Below, in pieces: positions 1-6,364 of a stretch of 42,241 nucleotides of DNA. The translations under genes and the position numbers were made by a program. This stretch comes from CAYQOX01 sp964419335 (GTDB lineage: Bacteria > Hinthialibacterota > Hinthialibacteria > Hinthialibacterales > Hinthialibacteraceae). The stretch is from contig CAYQOX010000038.1 of assembly GCA_964419335.1 (NCBI GenBank), positions 1-42,241 of the forward strand, given 5' to 3'. The notes beneath the pieces were generated by a model. The model did no database searches and was not told the DNA's origin. It saw nothing but the letters and a program-made list of their open reading frames with translations. The stretch's first letter is position 1; every line of letters begins with the position of its first letter.

Positions 1-55
1 TCATGTTCTGTTTTCTTTTCAATGGATCAAAAAGTACTCAAATCCAGGATGAACC
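1..55. repeat. dispersed repeat, copy A (at window edge)
   Basis: The first 18 bases of the window are identical to 5852-5869. After one mismatch and CAAT, copy A carries ten extra bases (24-33), and both copies then continue with GTACTCAAAT, one mismatch, CAGGA and a further partly matching stretch. Identity over the aligned bases is roughly 90% by eye. The copy sits at the window edge and may extend to the left. It lies in non-coding DNA and has no recognisable protein product. Confidence 0.6.
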
Positions 56-1037
56 TTTTTAATCTTGGAGAGAGTTGATAGGGGTTTTCGTTGAAATGAG
101 AGGTATGCGGTGTATCTCTTATAATTTGTTCGCTAGATGAACCTGTTTTCGATTTTTTATCGAAATAGGTAACCAATTTCTCTTAAATCTCCTCAAAAAA
201 GAGGAAAATTCGAAGAAAAATGAACAAATAACAAATATCTACTTGATTATCAGATAATTATTAGTTTATAATTTCGATTGAAATAGCCGCTTTTGTGACC
301 TTTCAAGGGTCAAAGAAGCGGTCGAAACGAGGAGGAAAAACGATACGTTTTTGTATCGTGATAGAAAGGTAGAAAGTCCAAAGAATTTCGTTGTTGTGAG
401 AAGAGAGGCGATTTCAAGCCTAGGTTTAGGAAAATCAAGAGTTGGAGTGTAGCTTCATAGAAAATTTCACATTTTTTTACAAAAGAGTGAGAGGAATTCC
501 ATGTTGTGGTTGCCATAAGAAAATTTTACCTTTACAATAAATTAAGATGTTCGAATACCTCTAATGGAATATTGGTTGAATATGTTATAATGTAGTTATA
601 CGGATTTAGATGAGTTTGTGATAAGTAATTTGATGATTGGGAATGAATCCGGTTTTAAAAAAATAACCCGCATAGTAAGGAAAGGTTGTATAATGGGATT
701 GTTCATGTATCATTCAACCTTTTGTGGGTATCTTTATCGAAAAGAAGTAATGATCTCTTGATGAATGGAAAGGAATAATTTATCGTTAAGAGATTTTTAT
801 TTATTTATTTATATATTTTAAGGAGAATGATTTAGGTTGTTCTTTGAAAAAAATGCGATGAAATGGAAATGATCAGAGATTATTTCCCTTTTTTTAATGT
901 GTTTTTTTACGTATGTTTAATACGTGGAAGAATTGATTTGTATATTGCTATATTGGAGAAAAATCGGATTTCGAATGAAATGCTCGCAAAGAGTTCTCAT
1001 TGCGAGAAGGTGAAAAGATTTAGGGGGTTAACCATCT
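56..1037. other. AT-rich intergenic region, no convincing gene
   Basis: This stretch is very AT-rich, with homopolymer runs and a simple ATTT-like tract around 797-818. Short reading frames exist, including 863-1045 on the plus strand and 310-516 on the minus strand. They lack a good ribosome binding site and resemble no protein I know. One notable structure is a long imperfect hairpin at 287-321. Otherwise I see nothing definable. The promoter of the downstream lpxD-like gene must lie near the right end, but no clean -35/-10 pair stands out. Confidence 0.6.
287..321. other. long imperfect hairpin of unknown role
   Basis: CCGCTT at 287-292 pairs perfectly with AAGCGG at 316-321. Inside it, TGACC pairs with GGTCA around a short loop, giving about 14 paired positions with one mismatch and one wobble. 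Neither side is followed by a T-run, so an intrinsic terminator is unlikely. It could be a structured RNA element or a protein-binding site. Confidence 0.35.
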
Positions 1038-1838
1038 ATGAATAAAATGGTGGTAACCGCAAAAAGTGCGGCTTCAGTACTCGAAAGCGCGGGTCATGAA
1101 GCGGAAAATGTTATCCACCCTTCCTGTATCATCGATCCAAGCGTCATTCTTGGTGAAAATATTACAATTCACGCCAATGTCGTGATTGAACGGAATGTTC
1201 GCATTGCTTCAGGTACGGTGATTCATACGGGGTGCTATATTGGCGAGGATTGTACGATCGGTGAAAATACCGTTTTCAATCCCTCGGTGATTCTCCGCGA
1301 AAAAACCCAAGTTGGCGAAAACGTAATTATCGAAGCCGGTGTGGTTATCGGCAGCGACGGATTTGGTTATGCCAAAGAAAAGAACGGCATGCACTGCAAA
1401 GTGCCCCAAGTTGGTTTTGTCGTTATTGAGAACGATGTCCACATTGGTTCTAACACCACAATCGATCGTGCCACGCTTGGGCGAACGGTTATTGGCCAAG
1501 GGGCGGATATAGGTTCTTTGGTTCAAGTCGGCCATAATGTGATTATCGGTGAAGAGACCCGCATTGGTCATGGAGTAGGAATCTGTGGCAGTTGTAAGAT
1601 CGGTTCTCGCGTAGATATTGGCCATGGTGTTGGTCTGGTAGGCCACATCAAAGTAGGCGATGGCTCCAAGGTGGCAGACGGTGCCGGAGTGAGCAAAGAT
1701 GTGGCGGATGGCAATCGGATTAGCGGTTCTCCAGCCATGTCGGAGGAGATATACAACAAATATCAGGACTATATGTCGCGACTGCCTGATTATATCAGCC
1801 GTCTTTCAGCGATGGAGAAAATATACGGCCAAGAATAA
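1038..1838 (+). CDS. lpxD: LpxD-like UDP-3-O-acylglucosamine N-acyltransferase, lacking the N-terminal domain
   Basis: The 266-residue product is almost entirely left-handed beta-helix hexapeptide repeats (about residues 25-230) with a short helical tail. It carries the LpxD hallmarks GSDGFGYA (105-112), NTTIDR (139-144) and LVQVGHN (161-167). His166 aligns with the catalytic histidine of the family. LpxD adds the second 3-hydroxyacyl chain during lipid A synthesis in the cytoplasm. Typical LpxD has about 340 residues and starts with a roughly 100-residue uridine-binding domain. Here that domain is absent, and only about 25 residues precede the helix. Two repeats read IGHGVGICG and IGHGVGLVG, where most LpxD have glutamine before VG. 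The ATG is preceded by AGGGG at 1022-1026, a somewhat long spacing; an in-frame ATG at 1047 is possible. A related sugar acyltransferase is the main alternative. Confidence 0.75.
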   Translation: MNKMVVTAKSAASVLESAGHEAENVIHPSCIIDPSVILGENITIHANVVIERNVRIASGTVIHTGCYIGEDCTIGENTVFNPSVILREKTQVGENVIIEAGVVIGSDGFGYAKEKNGMHCKVPQVGFVVIENDVHIGSNTTIDRATLGRTVIGQGADIGSLVQVGHNVIIGEETRIGHGVGICGSCKIGSRVDIGHGVGLVGHIKVGDGSKVADGAGVSKDVADGNRISGSPAMSEEIYNKYQDYMSRLPDYISRLSAMEKIYGQE

Positions 1839-1862
1839 GGTTAAGCGATTCCATCCAGATCG

Positions 1863-2849
1863 TTAAGATGGCTTTCGGCCATAAAAAACAAAATTTTTTA
1901 TGAGGGATGGTTCTATTTCTTTGCGTTTTTCAGGAGAAGGAGGTGTACCTTCGATCCAGCGGAGAGGGATTAATCCAACATTTTCGAACCAGCCCATTAA
2001 TTTTTCTTTGTTGAAGCCTAGCCATATATCCGCAAGTTCATCCCGCATCCATTCTTCTTGATGTTGTTGCAGGTCGATAAGAACAACAGTGCCTCCTGGT
2101 TTCACTACGCGTGCCATTTCTTCGATAGCCGTTTGGGGTTCTGGCGCATGGTGTAACACCAAGCCGGCGATGACGGCGTCGACTTCGTTATGTTTTAAGG
2201 GGAGGTCGTCGATCTCACCGGCTCGTAACTCCACATTGTTGAGTCCTTCGTTGTAGGCGTTTTGGCGTGCCAAGTTCAGCATTTCTTTGGAGTGATCTAC
2301 TCCGATCACTTTTTTCACGATCCGTGCTAAGGGGATCAGCAGATGGCCGGTGCCCGTGCCGATGTCTGCCACGAGCAAGTCGGGAGGGATTAAGGCTTCG
2401 AAGGCCTGGTGGGTTACGGTTTCGCTGCATAGGGTAGCCCGAATCTCATCCCAGCGGCGGGCGTGTTTTCCATAAAAGCGGTGGCTGCGTTGTCGTTTTT
2501 TTTGCAAAGTTTCTTGTAAACGCTTTTGGTCACGTTGTGGTTCTTCACGGCCTTCTGCCCATTTGTGGACGAGTTTCCAAATTTCAGCATGTTCTTCGGA
2601 AAGATTTTCATCAGGGGCTTTACGATAGTAGGCCCAGGTTCCTTCCCGTCGGCATTCAAGAAATCTTGCGTCTCGCAACACGGTTAAATGTCGGGAAACT
2701 CTTGATTGAGAAGAGTTCAGGATCTCGACAATATCGTTCACGCTAAGTTCGTGTTTGTCTAAAAGCCACAAGATACGCAAGCGAGTTTCATCGGATAAGG
2801 CTTTAAAAATTTTGATAGGATTCGACTTTTTTGCCATTGCTACTTTCAT
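1863..2849 (-). CDS. sahR: ArsR-family regulator fused to a SAM-dependent methyltransferase-like domain (SahR type)
   Basis: The 328-residue protein has two parts. Residues 11-80 form an ArsR winged helix (ALSDETRLRILWLL, then SQSRVSRHLTVLRDARFL as recognition helix). Residues 120-285 form a class I methyltransferase fold with motif I ADIGTGTGHL (161-170), an acidic IGVD strand end (182-185) and VVKPGGTVVLID (248-259). In Proteobacteria, SahR has this architecture and regulates S-adenosylhomocysteine/methionine genes, with the methyltransferase fold acting as ligand sensor. Here the gene is transcribed divergently from metK-ahcY, which is exactly that context. A direct methyltransferase activity cannot be excluded. 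The start at 2849 has no strong ribosome binding site; the Met at codon 5 (MAKKSNP) is an alternative start. Confidence 0.82.
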   Translation of the reverse strand: MKVAMAKKSNPIKIFKALSDETRLRILWLLDKHELSVNDIVEILNSSQSRVSRHLTVLRDARFLECRREGTWAYYRKAPDENLSEEHAEIWKLVHKWAEGREEPQRDQKRLQETLQKKRQRSHRFYGKHARRWDEIRATLCSETVTHQAFEALIPPDLLVADIGTGTGHLLIPLARIVKKVIGVDHSKEMLNLARQNAYNEGLNNVELRAGEIDDLPLKHNEVDAVIAGLVLHHAPEPQTAIEEMARVVKPGGTVVLIDLQQHQEEWMRDELADIWLGFNKEKLMGWFENVGLIPLRWIEGTPPSPEKRKEIEPSLIKNFVFYGRKPS

Positions 2850-2850
2850 A

Positions 2851-2878
2851 TAACCGGATATATTGATATAATAGTTTA
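2851..2878. promoter_or_regulatory. candidate SahR operator (imperfect palindrome)
   Basis: A perfect core, TATAT-TG-ATATA at 2859-2870, is flanked symmetrically by TAA at 2851-2853 and TTA at 2876-2878, with a C-G pair at 2855/2874. It lies immediately upstream of the regulator start and about 90 bases before metK, inside the divergent promoter region. ArsR-family dimers bind AT-rich imperfect palindromes of this size. The assignment is inference from symmetry and position. Confidence 0.45.
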
Positions 2879-2969
2879 AAGCGTAATTAAATTATAGCGT
2901 CAAGGGTTCCATCCGCTTGGTTAAGGGAAGGAGGCTTTACGCACGACTCTTTGTGATACGAGGTAAATT

Positions 2970-4112
2970 ATGGCTCAACAAAAAATTGTAACATCAGAAT
3001 CGGTGACTGAGGGTCATCCCGATAAAATGGCCGATCAAATCTCGGACGGAGTATTGGATGCAATCTTTGCCCAAGATTCGAACGCACGAGTGGCTTGTGA
3101 AACGTTGATCAACACGGGTTTGATCGTGCTCGCCGGTGAAATTACCACGGATGCGCGGGTTGAATATGCCGAAGTCGCCCGCAAGGTGGTGGATAAAATT
3201 GGTTACAACAACGCGGATTTCGGTTTCGATTGCAATACGTGTGGTGTCTTGCTTTCCATTGATCGTCAATCTCCGGATATTGCGATGGGTGTGGATGAGA
3301 GAGAAGATCACGAACAAGGGGCAGGAGACCAAGGCATGATGTATGGTTATGCGAGTAATGAAACCGAACAATATATGCCGGCTCCGATCATGTATGCACA
3401 TAAACTAACGCAGCGTTTGAGTGAAGTACGAAAGAATGGAACCCTCCCGTGGGTACGGCCTGATGGTAAATCGCAGGTTAGCGTGGTATATGAAGATGGC
3501 CAGATAAAAGGCATCAGTGCGGTGGTGATTTCGACGCAGCATGCGGCCGATAAAACCCAGGAAGAGATCCGGGAAGCCATTATTGAGCATGTGATTCATC
3601 CCATCATTCCTGATAAGTGGATGATGGGGGATACCAAGATTCACGTGAATCCAACCGGCAAGTTTGTTGTGGGTGGTCCAATGGGCGACTGTGGACTCAC
3701 GGGGCGGAAAATCATCGTTGACACCTACGGAGGTGTGGGACGCCATGGCGGAGGAGCCTTTTCGGGGAAAGATCCATCCAAGGTAGACCGAAGTGCAGCT
3801 TATGCCGCCCGCTATGTGGCAAAGAATGTAGTCGCGGCCGGATTGGCTGATCGATGTGAAGTAGCGTTGGCGTATGCCATCGGTGTGGCGCAACCGGTGT
3901 CGGTCAATATTTCGACGTTTGGTACAGGAAAACTGCCTGAGGATAAGATCAGCGCTTTGGTGCGTGAGAACTTTGATCTGCGTCCTGCAGCGATTATTAA
4001 AAACTTGAGTCTTCGCCAACCTATTTTTCTAAACACGGCGGCGTATGGTCATTTTGGCCGTGATGAATTTCCATGGGAAAAATTGGATATGGCAGAAAAA
4101 CTCAAGCAATAA
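2970..4112 (+). CDS. metK: S-adenosylmethionine synthetase
   Basis: This 380-residue protein matches MetK over its full length. It makes S-adenosylmethionine from methionine and ATP in the cytoplasm, releasing phosphate and pyrophosphate. Visible motifs are EGHPDK (14-19, methionine/ATP site), GAGDQGMMYGYA near residue 116 (active-site loop) and GGGAFSGKDPSKVDRSAAY in the C-terminal third (ATP and metal binding). The ATG is preceded by GAGGT at 2961-2965 with good spacing. It lies opposite the SahR-type regulator and 46 bases ahead of ahcY, so the two enzymes are probably co-transcribed and controlled together. No SAM or SAH riboswitch fold is evident in the roughly 120-base leader, which fits protein-based control. 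Confidence 0.97.
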   Translation: MAQQKIVTSESVTEGHPDKMADQISDGVLDAIFAQDSNARVACETLINTGLIVLAGEITTDARVEYAEVARKVVDKIGYNNADFGFDCNTCGVLLSIDRQSPDIAMGVDEREDHEQGAGDQGMMYGYASNETEQYMPAPIMYAHKLTQRLSEVRKNGTLPWVRPDGKSQVSVVYEDGQIKGISAVVISTQHAADKTQEEIREAIIEHVIHPIIPDKWMMGDTKIHVNPTGKFVVGGPMGDCGLTGRKIIVDTYGGVGRHGGGAFSGKDPSKVDRSAAYAARYVAKNVVAAGLADRCEVALAYAIGVAQPVSVNISTFGTGKLPEDKISALVRENFDLRPAAIIKNLSLRQPIFLNTAAYGHFGRDEFPWEKLDMAEKLKQ

Positions 4113-4158
4113 AAACACGCAAAAATTGGATGTATTCCAAAAAAAAGAGAGGTTATTT

Positions 4159-5616
4159 ATGAGTGATGTACTAGAGAAGAAAAAGAATGCGAGTGACGGA
4201 GTGATGCTTCCGGACTTTTCCGGACTGCCTTACAAAGTTGCGGACATTTCCCAGGCGGATTATGGCCGCCGCGAAATTGAGATCGCTGAAGAAGAAATGC
4301 CGGGACTTACGGCGACCCGTGAAAAATATGGGAAGGAAAAACCCTTGAAAGGCGCCCGTATTACCGGTTCATTGCACATGACGATTCAAACCGCAGTGCT
4401 CATTGAGACGTTAAAGGGGCTTGGGGCGGATGTACGCTGGGCTTCCTGCAATATTTTTTCTACGCAGGACCATGCAGCAGCCGCGATTGCCGAAGGCGGC
4501 ACTCCGGTTTTTGCCTGGAAAGGCGAATCACTGGAAGATTATTGGGAATGCACCCTGCAGGCTCTGAGTTTCCCTGAAGGGGGGCCGAACTTGATCGTGG
4601 ATGATGGCGGCGATGCGACTCTTTTGGTGCATCGTGGTTATCAGGCGGAAGAAAATCCCGCCATTTTGGATGAACCCACGGATAATGCCGAGTTGATGGT
4701 GGTGAACGCTTTGTTGAAGCGGGAATTGAAAAACGATCCGCAGAAGTGGCATAAGATGGTGAAAGACATTCAAGGGGTATCTGAAGAAACCACGACGGGT
4801 GTCCATCGACTTTATGAAATGAAGAAAAATGGAACCCTTCTCTTCCCTGCTATCAACGTCAATGATTCGGTGACCAAGTCCAAATTCGATAACCTCTATG
4901 GTTGTCGTGAATCCTTAGCGGATGGAATCAAGCGGGCGACGGATGTGATGGTCGCCGGAAAAGTGGTATGCGTCTTGGGTTATGGTGATGTTGGTAAGGG
5001 GTGTGCGCAATCCATGCGTGGATTCGGCGCCCGTGTCCTGGTCACAGAGATAGACCCCATCTGTGCGCTTCAAGCCTGTATGGAAGGTTTTGAAGTCATC
5101 ACCATGGAAGAGGCGGTGAAAGAAGCCAACATTTTCGTAACCACGACTGGGAACCGCGACGTCATCCGAGTGGAGCACATGGAAAAGATGAAAGATCAGT
5201 CCATTGTGTGTAACATTGGTCACTTCGATAACGAGATCGAGGTGAACAAACTGGAACAATTCCCAGGGATTAAGAAGAAAAACATCAAGCCTCAGGTGGA
5301 TCAGTATGAATTTCCCGATGGTCATTCTATCTTCTTGTTGGCCGAAGGTCGTTTGGTGAACTTAGGCTGTGCGACGGGGCATCCATCTTTCGTTATGTCC
5401 AACTCCTTTACCAACCAAGTAATGGCACAGATGGACTTGTGGGAAAGCAAGAAAGAACTCGATGTCTATCGTTTGTCCAAGAAGTTGGATGAAGAAGTAG
5501 CCCGTCTCCATTTGAATAAGCTCAACGCGAAGCTCACAAAATTAAACCAAAAGCAAGCCGAGTATATCGGGGTGCCCATTGAGGGTCCCTATAAGCCGGA
5601 ACATTACCGCTATTAA
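4159..5616 (+). CDS. ahcY: S-adenosylhomocysteine hydrolase
   Basis: The 485-residue product reversibly hydrolyses S-adenosylhomocysteine to adenosine and homocysteine, removing the product inhibitor of methyltransferases. It shows the substrate-domain motifs HMTIQTAVLIETL and CNIFSTQDHAAAAIA. The NAD-binding fold GYGDVGKGCAQSMRGFGA follows, then VCNIGHFDNEI, LGCATGHPSFVMSNSF and the C-terminal KPEHYRY tail that reaches into the partner subunit. The frame stays open upstream into metK, but the ATG at 4159 follows AGAGAGG at 4146-4152 and begins at the expected N-terminus. The protein is slightly longer than the roughly 430-470 residues usual in the family and keeps the bacterial-type insertion. 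A strong terminator follows at 5650. Confidence 0.97.
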   Translation: MSDVLEKKKNASDGVMLPDFSGLPYKVADISQADYGRREIEIAEEEMPGLTATREKYGKEKPLKGARITGSLHMTIQTAVLIETLKGLGADVRWASCNIFSTQDHAAAAIAEGGTPVFAWKGESLEDYWECTLQALSFPEGGPNLIVDDGGDATLLVHRGYQAEENPAILDEPTDNAELMVVNALLKRELKNDPQKWHKMVKDIQGVSEETTTGVHRLYEMKKNGTLLFPAINVNDSVTKSKFDNLYGCRESLADGIKRATDVMVAGKVVCVLGYGDVGKGCAQSMRGFGARVLVTEIDPICALQACMEGFEVITMEEAVKEANIFVTTTGNRDVIRVEHMEKMKDQSIVCNIGHFDNEIEVNKLEQFPGIKKKNIKPQVDQYEFPDGHSIFLLAEGRLVNLGCATGHPSFVMSNSFTNQVMAQMDLWESKKELDVYRLSKKLDEEVARLHLNKLNAKLTKLNQKQAEYIGVPIEGPYKPEHYRY

Positions 5617-5649
5617 TTTCAGCGGTTGAATTAAACCTTTTTCAATCTC

Positions 5650-5682
5650 AGGTCTGGGGATATGCTCCCAGGCCTTTTTTTT
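5650..5682 (+). terminator. intrinsic terminator after ahcY
   Basis: AGGTCTGGG at 5650-5658 pairs with CCCAGGCCT at 5667-5675 (nine pairs, one G-U) and is followed directly by a run of eight T. This ends the metK-ahcY transcript. Confidence 0.85.
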
Positions 5683-6300
5683 GGCTCATCACGAAGGGAG
5701 TACTTTTTTGGACAAACGCCTCGGGGATGGGTTCCGCTTGTCTCCGCGCGGCCTTAAGGGCCGCTTGCTCCGAAAGCCGCTCCACACAAGCCCCTTCAGC
5801 GTTTTGGTTCGATTTATATCCATTGAAAAAGCCATGGTTCTCACTTCAGAATCATGTTCTGTTTTCTTTACAATGTACTCAAATGCAGGAGGAGCCAAAA
5901 AACAGTTTACCGGTGATGGGATGAAACTGGTTACCGGCACGACTATCGCGTAGTGGTTGGTGCCTAGCTACACCGATCCTGGCATGATTGTATGATCCGG
6001 AAGATTTTTGGGGTATTGACTTTGTATATGTCTGTCATCAGCATTCTTGGGTTTATTGTTTGCTTGCGCTATGGGTTGGCCATCATCTGTCGGAAAAAGA
6101 CAGCGATCAGGAGTTTCTCCTGTCTCTCCCAACTTTGAGACTGTCCAAAAAATACTTTTGAGCATTCCCCCATGCTTTCAAAGAACTCAAAAGATTTACC
6201 CCATCAGCTAGTTAACTCAAGCGGTTCGGATTTCCATTTCGCGCTGAACCAAGACAGTTCAAATCATTCCTCTTTTTTTATTGAATCGATAAATATTTTG
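5683..6300. other. intergenic region with a GC-rich structured patch
   Basis: No gene is convincing here. Weak frames at 5681-5953 (plus), 5689-5940 (minus) and 5968-6165 (minus) resemble nothing I know. A GC-rich patch at about 5711-5812 contrasts with the AT-rich surroundings. It contains the inverted repeat GCGGCC-TTAAG-GGCCGC (5748-5764) and the near direct repeats CCGCTTGTCTCCG (5734-5746) and CCGCTTGCTCCG (5761-5772). Copy B of the dispersed repeat lies at 5852-5899. This could be a decayed element or a genome-wide intergenic repeat family. Confidence 0.5.
5852..5899. repeat. dispersed repeat, copy B
   Basis: This copy shares its first 18 bases with positions 1-18 of the window and continues in parallel (CAAT, GTACTCAAAT, CAGGA), lacking a ten-base segment present in copy A. 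It lies in the same orientation as copy A, about 5.85 kb away, and both copies are in non-coding spacers. Confidence 0.6.
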
Positions 6301-6329
6301 TTGACATGATCGGATGTGTTTAGTAGTAT
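6301..6329 (+). promoter_or_regulatory. sigma70-like promoter of the LamG gene
   Basis: A perfect -35 box TTGACA at 6301-6306 is separated by 17 bases from TAGTAT at 6324-6329, which matches four of six -10 consensus positions. It is well placed for the gene starting at 6365. Confidence 0.6.
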
Positions 6330-6364
6330 GCTGTTATCTTTTAATATCATGGGAGGAATCGAAA

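Noticed and set aside
310..516. 68-residue minus-strand reading frame in the left spacer
   Set aside because: No ribosome binding site and no family resemblance. The hairpin and base composition suggest non-coding DNA.
863..1045. Small 60-residue reading frame upstream of the lpxD-like gene
   Set aside because: Low-complexity AT-rich codons, poor ribosome binding site and overlap with the next start. No similarity to known proteins.
1863..1905. Bidirectional terminator between lpxD and sahR (ATGGC-TTTCG-GCCAT stem and A/T inverted repeat)
   Set aside because: The stem is only five pairs, and neither strand has the T-run directly after it.
2850..2969. SAM or SAH riboswitch in front of metK
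   Set aside because: The leader is short and AT-rich and shows no conserved riboswitch core. The palindrome and divergent regulator explain control better.
5968..6165. 65-residue minus-strand reading frame between ahcY and the LamG gene
   Set aside because: The sequence has no recognisable domain and no good start signal. Kept as intergenic.
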